Below are positions 16,980 through 25,159 of a DNA stretch of 64,000 nt, in pieces. The position numbers were made by a program, and so were the translations under genes. Location: positions 1 through 64,000 of the forward strand of contig NZ_FNYL01000015.1 in NCBI RefSeq assembly GCF_900109045.1. The letters run 5' to 3'. Position 1 is the first letter of the stretch. Each line of letters begins with the position of its first letter. The notes below the pieces were generated by a model, which saw nothing but the letters and a program-made list of their open reading frames with translations, was not told the DNA's origin and made no database searches. The stretch is from Dyadobacter sp. SG02. Lineage in GTDB: Bacteria; Bacteroidota; Bacteroidia; Cytophagales; Spirosomataceae.

Positions 16980-18023
16980 TTACAGCCCGTTCAACAATTC
17001 CTGAATGGCGTGATCGCTGGTAATGCCTTCCGCTTCGGCACGAAAATTCATGGCGATACGGTGCCGTAATACCGGAAATGCCAGCAAGCGGATGTCTTCC
17101 GGCACCACCGAGAAGCGCTCGTGCAGCACCGCGCGCGCCTTCGCGCATAACACAAGCGCTTGTCCCGCGCGCGGGCCTGCGCCCCAGTCGCACCATTCGC
17201 GAATGTATTCGGAGTTCGTGCTTTCAGGCCGCGTGGAGCGCACCAGATTGTTGATTTGTACCAATAGTTCATCCGCAATATGTACCTGGCGCGTCAGTTT
17301 CTGCAAATCGGCCATTTCCGTATCCGACAATACCCGCCCGATTTCCGGCCTCGCGGTACCGGTGGTGGTCCGCAGGACGTCCAGTTCTTCCTGTTCGCTG
17401 GGATAATTGAGTTTGATATACAACAAAAAGCGGTCGAGCTGCGCTTCCGGGAGCGGGTAAGTTCCCGCCTGCTCGATCGGGTTTTGCGTGGCGATGATCA
17501 GGAACGGGTTGGGTAACGCGTAATTCTCGCCGCCGTAGGTCACGCTCTTTTCCTGCATCGCTTCGAGCAATGCGGCCTGCGTTTTGGGCGGCGTCCGGTT
17601 GATCTCGTCAGCCAGTACCACGTTCGCAAACAGCGGCCCCCGGTTGAATTTGAAAAACTTCCGGCCGGTTTCATGGTCTTCCTCCAATATTTCGGTACCG
17701 ACAATATCGCCCGGCATCAGATCAGGCGTGAACTGGATGCGCCGGAAACTCATATGCAAGGCTTCCGATATCGTTTTGACCATCAATGTTTTAGCCAGAC
17801 CCGGCACCCCTTCAAGCAAGCAATGACCCGATGCCAGTAAGGCGATCAATATTTCTTCAATAGCATCCTGCTGGCCGACGATCACCTTGGCGATTTCGGC
17901 TTTAAGTAATGGCAGTTTTGCTACTAATGCCCGGTAATGGGTTGTTGAGCTTTCCAATTTTGAATGATTGAATGATTGAATGACCGAATGATTGAATATG
18001 GGAGGAGGGAAAAATAGGAACAC
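16980..18023 (-). CDS. MoxR family AAA+ ATPase
   Basis: The 347-aa frame encodes a MoxR ATPase: AEIAKVIVGQQDAIEEILIA, Walker A (LEGVPGLAKT), Walker B (VVLADEINR), the RTPPKTQAALLEAMQE segment and sensor 1 (LIIATQNPIEQAGTYPLPEAQ). The ATG at 18023 is 9 bases after the upstream stop, but the first 20 residues (FNHSVIQSFNHSK) are encoded by the intergenic octamer array. A TTG at 17957 (LESSTTHYRALVAK) would give a normal MoxR N-terminus of 326 aa and may be the true start. MoxR proteins act as chaperone-like ATPases with DUF58/VWA partners, which are encoded immediately downstream. Confidence 0.93.
   Translation of the reverse strand: MFLFFPPPIFNHSVIQSFNHSKLESSTTHYRALVAKLPLLKAEIAKVIVGQQDAIEEILIALLASGHCLLEGVPGLAKTLMVKTISEALHMSFRRIQFTPDLMPGDIVGTEILEEDHETGRKFFKFNRGPLFANVVLADEINRTPPKTQAALLEAMQEKSVTYGGENYALPNPFLIIATQNPIEQAGTYPLPEAQLDRFLLYIKLNYPSEQEELDVLRTTTGTARPEIGRVLSDTEMADLQKLTRQVHIADELLVQINNLVRSTRPESTNSEYIREWCDWGAGPRAGQALVLCAKARAVLHERFSVVPEDIRLLAFPVLRHRIAMNFRAEAEGITSDHAIQELLNGL
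17961..17998. repeat. Octamer (GAATGATT) array at the moxR start
   Basis: Four to five imperfect TGAATGAT/TGAATGAC units follow the leader AATTTTGAATGA. The array overlaps the first codons of the long moxR frame. The same octamer and the same AATTTTGAATGA leader occur at 20001-20092 and 23312-23337, and the octamer at 48303-48386. Confidence 0.75.
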
Positions 18024-18032
18024 TTTCTCCTT

Positions 18033-18650
18033 CTAACCCGTCAACGCATACACGACAATATTCACCCCAAACCGCGTATTATCAACCGCAAGGAACCTTT
18101 TGTTCCGGAAATCGTAGTCCCATTCGCAGCCGTAGTCCTTATTGCTGTACAAGACGCCGATCCTGCCGTTGATGGTGATGGCTTTGAGGTAGTCGTGGAC
18201 GAGGTCGTCGCCCCAGCCGTTCAGCTCGAAGGAGGTGGTCGGCGGGCCGTCGTCGAATTTGAAAAAACTGTGGTAGATAGGATGGTTGTTCGGGATTTTC
18301 TGCAAGGCTTTCGGCCCGAATGTGCGGGCCATTTCCTGCTCGAACGATTTGGCGAAAAGCCCGTCGATGTCGTGGTTGCAGTCGTCGACGAACACGAAGC
18401 CGCCATTCTGCACGTACCTTTTGAAATGGTCGCGTTCCTGGGCCGAAAACTCCACCAGTTTGTGCCCGCTCAGGTAACAGAACGGGCTTTTGAATATTTC
18501 GTTGCTGCTCAGCTGTACTACTTTTTCCTTCTCGTCGACTGGTATCGTGGTATACTCAACCAGCGAATGCAACAGATTGGAAGGCATTCGCTGGTCGGTA
18601 TCCCAGTTACCGGATGTGTATTGGATTCTGGTGAAGAAAAAAGGTTTCAA
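18033..18650 (-). CDS. DUF4159 domain protein
   Basis: The 205-aa protein matches the DUF4159 pattern: FTRIQYTSGNWDTDQRMPSN, then NEIFKSPFCYLSGH, FKRYVQNGGFVFVDDCNHD and DYGCEWDYDFRN. DUF4159 has a Rossmann-like, glutamine-amidotransferase-like fold and is regularly encoded with MoxR, DUF58 and BatA genes; its activity is unknown. There is no signal peptide. It lies 2 bases after the TldE-type gene and 9 bases before moxR, in a tight operon. Confidence 0.9.
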   Translation of the reverse strand: MKPFFFTRIQYTSGNWDTDQRMPSNLLHSLVEYTTIPVDEKEKVVQLSSNEIFKSPFCYLSGHKLVEFSAQERDHFKRYVQNGGFVFVDDCNHDIDGLFAKSFEQEMARTFGPKALQKIPNNHPIYHSFFKFDDGPPTTSFELNGWGDDLVHDYLKAITINGRIGVLYSNKDYGCEWDYDFRNKRFLAVDNTRFGVNIVVYALTG

Positions 18651-18652
18651 TA

Positions 18653-19990
18653 CTAAACTGCGTCAGATAACGATGAGAATGTGAATTCCCGGATTTTCAT
18701 CGGCGGGATCAGGTAATTACTGTTGCTTTCGGTACTTACCACGCGCTCGGGCTTGCCCAGCGTTTCGAGGTTGTTGAGCATGATTACCGGGCTTTCATTA
18801 AAACGGAAGTTCTTGATCGGATGCTTGATTACCCCGTTTTCGATGTAGAAAGTGCCGTCGCGCGTGAGGCCCGTGAGCAGGAGCGTCTGCGGGTCGACCT
18901 CGCGGATGTACCACAGCTTGGTAACCAATATCCCCCGCTGGGTAGATTTGATCAGTTCTTCCATGCTCGAAGTACCGCCGGCCATGATGATGTTCGTCGG
19001 GAATGGCACCGGTTTTACATTGTTCTTTTGTGCCCAATAGCGCGAATACACGAGGTTTTTGACGACCCCTTTCTCGATCCAGCTCATTTTGTTAGCCGCT
19101 TGCCCGTCCCCGGCCCAGGGCGATGCCGGCAGGTCTGGATGCGTTGGATCTGAATAAATGTTAACACGTTCGTCGACGATCTTCTCGTTCAGCTTGCTTT
19201 TTCCGCCCGCTTTGCTCAGAAACGAACGGCCTTCATCGGCGCTTCTCGCATCGAAATTGAAGAATATATTTTCCAAAAGCACCGCCGCGGCAGTCGGTTC
19301 GAGGATTACCGTGTATTTGCCGGGTTCCAATGCCTTCGCATCGACAGATCCTTTGGATTTTTGGATCGCTATTTTGGTTGCGGCGGCCGTATCGAGCTTC
19401 GTGACGTCGCTATACCCCTTCGCCACGTAACCCGATCCCTTGCCGTCGGGCGTGCGCACGGTAAGCGAGAAATTCACGCTCGTGCTGGGATAGTATGCAA
19501 AAAGTCCTTTGGAGTTCATCATGGCCGAGTAGCCTTTCTGATTTTCGAGAAAACCGGCGGCGGTCATGTTCTGGGTACGCGTCAGGTCGAGGCTTTTAGC
19601 GACGGCATCGGCACGATAAGCCGGGTTAATTCCGGCAGTAGATTCGAAGAAGCCATTGGATTTCAGATAAGTCTGCGGTTCCAGCACGCTCACATACTCG
19701 GGGTTTTCGGGCGCCAGCCGGGCCAGTTCTTCAGATCTCCTTACTACTTTTTCAATGGAATCTTCGCTGAATTCATCGATCGTAGCAACGCCTACTTTCT
19801 TCCCGAATGCGGATTGAACCTGCAAATTCTGGTTGATCAGCGAACCGCTCGTCGACACTTCGTTGCGGGCATAGCGCAGGTTCCCCCGCTCCTCGCCCAG
19901 GATATTCACCTCGCATTCATCGGCTTTGGAATAGCTCAGCACTTTTTGGCACAGCGCTTTTGCTTCTGCTTCTGTTAGTATGATGGCCAT
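18653..19990 (-). CDS. TldD/PmbA family protein, TldE-type partner (copy 1)
   Basis: From MAIILTEAEAKALCQK the protein is 445 aa. The frame extends 15 codons further up, but that part (MSHSLIQIETSFKIN) comes from the octamer array. It has the PmbA/TldE arrangement: an N-terminal domain with RYARNEVSTSGS and a C-terminal domain with EPTAAAVLLENIFFN, where TldD proteins carry HExxxH. With no zinc motif, it should be the non-catalytic partner. In E. coli TldD/TldE form a heterodimeric protease for modified peptides. No signal peptide is present, unlike the neighbouring TldD-type protein. Confidence 0.9.
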   Translation of the reverse strand: MAIILTEAEAKALCQKVLSYSKADECEVNILGEERGNLRYARNEVSTSGSLINQNLQVQSAFGKKVGVATIDEFSEDSIEKVVRRSEELARLAPENPEYVSVLEPQTYLKSNGFFESTAGINPAYRADAVAKSLDLTRTQNMTAAGFLENQKGYSAMMNSKGLFAYYPSTSVNFSLTVRTPDGKGSGYVAKGYSDVTKLDTAAATKIAIQKSKGSVDAKALEPGKYTVILEPTAAAVLLENIFFNFDARSADEGRSFLSKAGGKSKLNEKIVDERVNIYSDPTHPDLPASPWAGDGQAANKMSWIEKGVVKNLVYSRYWAQKNNVKPVPFPTNIIMAGGTSSMEELIKSTQRGILVTKLWYIREVDPQTLLLTGLTRDGTFYIENGVIKHPIKNFRFNESPVIMLNNLETLGKPERVVSTESNSNYLIPPMKIREFTFSSLSDAV

Positions 19991-20000
19991 GTTGATTTTG

Positions 20001-20190
20001 AATGAAGTTTCAATTTGAATGAGTGAATGACTCAATGAGTGAATGATTGAATGACCGAATGATTGAATGACCGAATGATTGAACGATTGAATATTTAATG
20101 AGAGATGGTTGAATGATAATTACTCGTAAGCAAATGCGCAGTATTCACTCATTCACTCATTCAAAATTTATTCAATCATTCAAAATTCAT
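20001..20190. repeat. Opposed octamer arrays between tldD-type and tldE-type genes (copy 1)
   Basis: A forward array (GAATGAGT/GAATGATT/GAATGACC units, about 20017-20092) is followed by the same octamer in reverse (CACTCATTCACTCATTC and CAATCATTC, about 20142-20188). The transcript of this 199-bp gap could fold into a long imperfect hairpin. The same arrangement occurs in the gap between the second tldD/tldE pair at 23312-23388. Confidence 0.75.
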
Positions 20191-21827
20191 TATATCTTCC
20201 GCGCCGTATTGATAACATTCACCCCGTTAAACCGCGCCGTCGAACTCCCGTGCGATACGGCGCTGGATTGCATGGGTTGCCCTTTGCCGTCGAAGAACGA
20301 GCCGCCGAGGCGGTAGTCGCGCTCGTCGCATACCTGCACGCACGAGTTCCAGAATTCCTGCGTATTCGACTGGTAGGCTACGTCTTTTAGCATTCCGGCG
20401 ATCTTCCCGTCTTTGATTTCGTAATACAACTGGCCGCCAAACTGGAAGTTATAGCGCTGCTGGTCGATCGAGAAAGAGCCGTCGCCGATGATGTAAATGC
20501 CTTTTTTAACATCCTTGATCATTTCCTCCACCGACAAAGGGGTTTTGCCCGCCGCCAGCGACACGTTCGGCATGCGCTGGAACTGTACCGAGCTCCAACT
20601 GTCGGCATAGCAACAGCCATGCGACTCCTCTGCGCCGATGATATGCGCCTGGTCGCGGATTGCCTGGTAGTTCACCAGCACGCCGTCTTTCACGAGGTCC
20701 CATTGTTTGGTATTCACTCCTTCATCATCCCAACCTACCGCTCCCAGCGAGCCTACCTGCGTTTTATCCGCAATAAGGTTCACCTGTTTGCTGCCGTACT
20801 GGAAGTTTTTCGACTGCCATTTATCGAGCGTCGCGAAAGATGTCCCGGCAAAATTGGCTTCATAACCCAGCACTCGGTCGAGTTCCAGCGGGTGGCCGAC
20901 GGATTCGTGAATGGTCAACCACAAATGCGAAGGATCGAGGATGAGATCGTATTTACCCGCTTCCACCGATTTGGCTGTGAGTTTTTCTTTGGCCTGTATG
21001 GAAGCGGCGGTGGCGTCTTCCAGCATGTCGTAGCCCTTGTTATAGCGAGTCGTAATGCCGGTAATTTTATCTGCCGGGTTCGATTGCAAATAGTCGTAGC
21101 CCATTCCCATCGGCGCGCTCAGCGAACGGCGCGTTTCAAATTTGCCCGATTTGGGATCAATGGCCGTTACATTGAAAAGCGGCCATATCCGGTGAATGTC
21201 CTGGTCGATGTAGGAGCCGTCGGTAGAAGCGAAATACTTCTGCTCATTGACCTGGAAAAGGATCGAATTCACGTAATTGGCGCCGTTTTTCATGGCGGCG
21301 TCATTCACCGAAAGCAGCAGATCCGCCTTTTCCCTGATCGGTACTTCAAATGCATTCTTTTTGAACGGCGCTTTCCAGCTTACTTCTCCAAAACCTTTTT
21401 GCGGGGCAAGCTGCACAGGCTCTTTCATGAGCTTCGAATTGGCTTTCGCAATGGCCACCGCTTCTTCCGCGGCTTTCGCCAGTTGCGCTTCGCTTTTGGC
21501 ATCTACCACCGCCGCGAACCCCCAGCAACCATTGGCAATGACGCGCACGCCAACGCCGTAGGATTCGGTATTGACGATATTTTCGACCTTGTCTTCCCGG
21601 GTCGTCACATATTGGTTGAGGTAGCGGCCGATGCGCACGTCGGCATAGGACGCACCTTTGGATTTGGCCGCATTGAGGGCAGCATCAGCAAGCCGCTTTT
21701 TCATGGCCACATCGTCGCCCGGCATCAGCAATGCCTCAGGTGACACCGGCCGGCCCATTGCAAGGCCCGGCAACATGAACGCTCCCGTTCCGAGCCCGGC
21801 CATTTGGATAAAATCTCGTCGTCTCAA
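20190..21827 (-). CDS. Tat-exported TldD-type metallopeptidase (copy 1)
   Basis: This 545-aa protein starts with a twin-arginine signal (MRRRDFIQMAGLGTGAFMLP). The TldD zinc motif HESVGH is at residues 307-312 within LTIHESVGHPLELDRVLGYEA, and a conserved ESHGCCYAD segment lies near residue 400. TldD enzymes are zinc-dependent proteases acting on unfolded or modified peptides, usually with TldE. Here the Tat signal predicts a periplasmic enzyme. It lies upstream of the TldE-type gene, with 199 bp between them occupied by octamer arrays. It is clearly paralogous to the 23386-25029 product. Confidence 0.93.
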   Translation of the reverse strand: MRRRDFIQMAGLGTGAFMLPGLAMGRPVSPEALLMPGDDVAMKKRLADAALNAAKSKGASYADVRIGRYLNQYVTTREDKVENIVNTESYGVGVRVIANGCWGFAAVVDAKSEAQLAKAAEEAVAIAKANSKLMKEPVQLAPQKGFGEVSWKAPFKKNAFEVPIREKADLLLSVNDAAMKNGANYVNSILFQVNEQKYFASTDGSYIDQDIHRIWPLFNVTAIDPKSGKFETRRSLSAPMGMGYDYLQSNPADKITGITTRYNKGYDMLEDATAASIQAKEKLTAKSVEAGKYDLILDPSHLWLTIHESVGHPLELDRVLGYEANFAGTSFATLDKWQSKNFQYGSKQVNLIADKTQVGSLGAVGWDDEGVNTKQWDLVKDGVLVNYQAIRDQAHIIGAEESHGCCYADSWSSVQFQRMPNVSLAAGKTPLSVEEMIKDVKKGIYIIGDGSFSIDQQRYNFQFGGQLYYEIKDGKIAGMLKDVAYQSNTQEFWNSCVQVCDERDYRLGGSFFDGKGQPMQSSAVSHGSSTARFNGVNVINTARKI

Positions 21828-21963
21828 AATGTAGATGTTTAGCTAATAGAATTGAATGGGTGAGTCAAAAAAGTGCAATTCATAAGTTAATGAATGGCTG
21901 CACTTGTTTCAACTCACCTGTTATGGATGGCAGGATAGCAGTTTAAATGGATTACGTTTTCCG

Positions 21964-23280
21964 CTAAACAGCGTCCGAAAGGCTCGTAAACGTAAAATCG
22001 CGGATTTTCAGCGGCGGTATCAGGCTGCCGGCGGTACGCACGGCTTTCCCGATTGCCTCCACATTGTTGAGCATGATTACCGGACTCTCGTTAAACCGGA
22101 AGTTCTTCACGGGATATTTGATCTGGCCGTTTTCGATGTAAAAAGTACCGTCGCGCGTGAGGCCGGTGTAGAGTAACGTTTGCGGGTCGACGGCGCGGAT
22201 GTACCAGAAGCGCGTAACGAGAATGCCCTTCTCGGTACCTTTGATCAGGTCCGCCAGCGACTCGTTGCCACCCTGGAAAATGATACCGCCCGGCGGCGGA
22301 ATTGCCTTCACTCCCTTTTTCTCGGCCCAGAAACGTGAGTAATACATGTTTTTGACCACGCCTTTTTCAAACCAGGCCACCTTCTCCTGCGGCCGCCCGT
22401 CGAAAGCGAATGGCGAACCGGGTATTTCGGTGTTTGCCGGGTCGGAGTAGATGGTAACGCGTTCGTCGAGAAGCTTTTCGCCCAGGCGCGTCTGTCCGCC
22501 CTTCTTGCCCAGGAAACTCCGGCCTTCGTCGGCACTGCGGCCATCCATACTCCGTATCATATTAATAATGAGGTCGTGCGCGGCCGTAGGTTCGAGAATC
22601 ACCGTGTATTTACCCGGCTCCAATGCCTTCGCATTCACGGATGCCAATGCCTTTTGCATGGCAATTTCCGTCGCGGTTTGGGAATTCAATTTGGAGGAAT
22701 CGTTGTAATCCCGCTGTACGAAGCCAGAGCCGGTACCGTCTGCGGTCCTCACGGTCACGGAGAAGCCGACGGAAGTGGATTTGTTATAACCAAAAAGGCC
22801 TTTATTATTGCCTAATGCCGTAAATCCACTCGTGTCTTCCATGTAACCCGCGGCGGTCAGGTTCTTTTTGGAACAAGGCTCGATGCTGCCAAAAGCCGCT
22901 TTGGCGCGGTATTCGGGATCGATACCCGCTGTGGTGTCCGCAAATGCATGGGTATCCACATATTGCTGGGCCCCGAGCATGGATACGTATTCGGGATTAT
23001 CGGGCGCCAGTTTCGCGATTTCTTCCGCCCGGCGCACGGTCTTTTCGAGCGAGGCGTCATCGAATTCGTTGATCGTAGCCGTTCCCGATTTTTTGCCGAA
23101 AACGGCCGTGACGGAAAGCGACAGATCGTTGGTTTCTCCGCTGGTCGACACCGAGTTGCGCGCATAGCGGATATTCCCCGTCCGACTCCCCGAAAGCGAC
23201 GCGCTAATCTCATCAGCCTTCGAAAACGCAAGGACTTTATCTATGATTTTTTTAGCTTGTTCTTTTGATAGTATGGCCAT
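21964..23280 (-). CDS. TldD/PmbA family protein, TldE-type partner (copy 2)
   Basis: The 438-aa protein is a close paralogue of the 18653-19990 product, with matching segments (IRYARNSVSTSGE, DEGRSFLGKKGG, GLTRDGTFYIENG, NFRFNESPVIMLNN, KIRDFTFTSLSDAV). At the site of the TldD zinc motif it has EPTAAHDLIINMIRS, so it lacks HExxxH. No signal peptide is seen. The gene lies between the two TldD-type genes, 136 bp before copy 1 and 105 bp after copy 2, giving the order tldD-tldE-tldD-tldE. Confidence 0.9.
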   Translation of the reverse strand: MAILSKEQAKKIIDKVLAFSKADEISASLSGSRTGNIRYARNSVSTSGETNDLSLSVTAVFGKKSGTATINEFDDASLEKTVRRAEEIAKLAPDNPEYVSMLGAQQYVDTHAFADTTAGIDPEYRAKAAFGSIEPCSKKNLTAAGYMEDTSGFTALGNNKGLFGYNKSTSVGFSVTVRTADGTGSGFVQRDYNDSSKLNSQTATEIAMQKALASVNAKALEPGKYTVILEPTAAHDLIINMIRSMDGRSADEGRSFLGKKGGQTRLGEKLLDERVTIYSDPANTEIPGSPFAFDGRPQEKVAWFEKGVVKNMYYSRFWAEKKGVKAIPPPGGIIFQGGNESLADLIKGTEKGILVTRFWYIRAVDPQTLLYTGLTRDGTFYIENGQIKYPVKNFRFNESPVIMLNNVEAIGKAVRTAGSLIPPLKIRDFTFTSLSDAV

Positions 23281-23311
23281 TGGTCAGTTTTTTTGATCGT
23301 CGTGCAATCTA

Positions 23312-23388
23312 ATTTTGAATGAGCGAATGAGTGAATAGGTTAGTTTAAAAATATTCATTCATTCACTCATTGACTCATTCACTCATTA
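23312..23388. repeat. Opposed octamer arrays between tldD-type and tldE-type genes (copy 2)
   Basis: Forward units (AATTTTGAATGAGCGAATGA, then GTGAATA, 23312-23337) face reverse units (TATTCATTCATTCACTCATT, then GACTCATTCACTCATT, 23352-23387) across a 14-base loop region. The RNA could form a hairpin with a stem of about 20 pairs. The reverse array runs into the stop codon of the upstream tldD-type gene. Confidence 0.75.
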
Positions 23389-25029
23389 AATCTTCCTCCC
23401 CGTATTAATTACGTTAACCCCGTTAAACCTCGTCGTCGAACATCCGTGCGAGACGGCGCTGATTTGCGAGGGCTGGCCTTTGCCGTCGAAAAACGATCCG
23501 AACGTGCGGTAATCGTCCTTGTCGCAAAGCTCCACGCACGAGTTCCAGAACTCCTGGGTATTCGCCTGGTAGGCCACATCTTCGAGCATCCCGGCGATTT
23601 CACCGTTTTTGATCTCGTAAAACACCTGCCCGCCGAACTGGAAGTTATAACGTTGCTGGTCGATCGAGTAAGACCCTCTTCCGACGATGTAAATACCTTT
23701 TTCAACCCCCTTGATCATATCCAGCACGCTGCGTTTCTCGGTGCCCGGTTTGAGGCTGATGTTCGGCATGCGCTGGAACTGAACGGAGCTCCAATCGTCG
23801 GCATAACAGCAGCCGTGCGATTCTTTTTCGCCCAGGATCTGTACCTGGTCGCGGATGGCCTGGTAGTTCACCAAGATGCCGTCTTTGATAATATCCCACT
23901 CCCTGCATGGCACGCCCTCGTCGTCATAACCTACCGCACCGAGCGTGTGCGGCTGTGTTTTGTCGGCCACGATGTTGACGAGCTTGCTACCGTAGTTGAA
24001 GTTTTTGGTTTTCCATTTATCCAACGTCGCAAAACTGGTACCGGCATAGTTGGCTTCATACCCCAAGACGCGATCCAGCTCCGTTGGGTGTCCTACCGAT
24101 TCGTGAATGGTAAGTCCGAGGTGGTTCGGGTCTAAAACAAGGTCGTATTTCCCCGGCTCTACCGATTTGGCGGTTACTTTCTCTTTCGCCTGTTTCGCTG
24201 CCATAATCGCGTCCTCCACCATATCGTAGGAGTTGCGGTAGCCCACCATGCCGTTCGGGCCTGCGATTTTTTCGCTGGCAAGTCCGTCGAGGTATTCGTA
24301 GCCCATACCCATCGGCGAGCTGATGGCGTCGCGGGTTTTGAACTTGCCGGAGGCCTTATCGGTCACCGTTACAGTAAATGTGGGCCAGATCCGGTGCACA
24401 TCCTGATCGATGAAAGAGCCGTCGGTGGAAGCGAAATATTTTTGTTCGTTGACAAAAAACAGGTTGGAAGTCACGAAGTTGGCCCCATTGTCCAGGGCGG
24501 CTCCGTTGACCTTCATCAGGAGGTCGATTTTTTCCTGCACCGGGATTTCGAATGCATTCTTGGTGAGCGGCGTCTTCCACGATTTATCGCCTACACCAGT
24601 TTGGGCTGCAAGCACAACGGGTTCTTTCTGGAATTTCGAATTGGCTTTGGCGATCGCGACGGCCGTAGCGGCACATTTGGCGATACCGTCCGGCGTCACA
24701 TCGCTCGTGGCCGAAAAGCCCCAGGTCCCGTTGGCGATCACCCGGATACCGATGCCGTAAGATTCGGCATTGACGATGTTCTGAACCTGTTTTTCACGGG
24801 TAAACAGGTATTGCTGCAAATACCGGCCGATACGGACATCTGTGTACGTAGCACCCTTGTCGCGGGCGGCGTTCAGCGCGGTTTCTGCAAGCTTTTTCTT
24901 GGTTGTCGCGTCGAGCCAGGGGGCGAGCAGATGCGCTTCCGGCACGGCGCTTCCGATGACCGGGACCTCGGGGAGCATCATAGCGCCCAAGCCAAGGCCC
25001 GACATCTGCATGAAGTGTCTTCTTTTCAT
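23386..25029 (-). CDS. Tat-exported TldD-type metallopeptidase (copy 2)
   Basis: The 547-aa protein begins MKRRHFMQMSGLGLGAMMLP, a twin-arginine-like signal. It carries HESVGH at residues 309-314 (GLTIHESVGHPTELDRVLGY) and the ESHGCCYADDW segment, so it should be a catalytically competent TldD. It is the first gene of the ten-gene leftward series. The pair 23386-25029/21964-23280 appears to be a duplicate of 20190-21827/18653-19990. The substrate is unknown; its position upstream of a MoxR/BatA envelope module suggests periplasmic quality control, which is an inference. Confidence 0.93.
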   Translation of the reverse strand: MKRRHFMQMSGLGLGAMMLPEVPVIGSAVPEAHLLAPWLDATTKKKLAETALNAARDKGATYTDVRIGRYLQQYLFTREKQVQNIVNAESYGIGIRVIANGTWGFSATSDVTPDGIAKCAATAVAIAKANSKFQKEPVVLAAQTGVGDKSWKTPLTKNAFEIPVQEKIDLLMKVNGAALDNGANFVTSNLFFVNEQKYFASTDGSFIDQDVHRIWPTFTVTVTDKASGKFKTRDAISSPMGMGYEYLDGLASEKIAGPNGMVGYRNSYDMVEDAIMAAKQAKEKVTAKSVEPGKYDLVLDPNHLGLTIHESVGHPTELDRVLGYEANYAGTSFATLDKWKTKNFNYGSKLVNIVADKTQPHTLGAVGYDDEGVPCREWDIIKDGILVNYQAIRDQVQILGEKESHGCCYADDWSSVQFQRMPNISLKPGTEKRSVLDMIKGVEKGIYIVGRGSYSIDQQRYNFQFGGQVFYEIKNGEIAGMLEDVAYQANTQEFWNSCVELCDKDDYRTFGSFFDGKGQPSQISAVSHGCSTTRFNGVNVINTGRKI

Positions 25030-25111
25030 TTGGTTAAAAGGTCGGATATTGAATCTCCAATGTAGTCAATATATCCTCAACAAATATTCGTGTGGCAATT
25101 TTTTTTGTGGC

Positions 25112-25159
25112 AAACAGAGCGCGCCGGGAGCTATTTTCAGCTTTCGGCGCGCTGTTTTT
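25112..25159 (-). terminator. Probable terminator with long GC-rich stem
   Basis: The arms AAACAGAGCGCGCCG and CGGCGCGCTGTTTTT form a strong stem around an 18-base loop. On the minus strand it is followed by CTGTTTGCC; on the plus strand by GTTTTTC. It lies downstream of the response regulator gene, past the repeat cluster, and upstream of the tldD-type operon, so it would insulate that operon. Confidence 0.5.

Noticed and set aside
20619..21743. 374-codon open frame on the plus strand over the tldD-type gene
   Set aside because: It is antisense to a protein with a Tat signal and HESVGH motif, and its translation is Arg/His/Phe-rich low-meaning sequence, typical of a shadow frame in GC-rich coding DNA.
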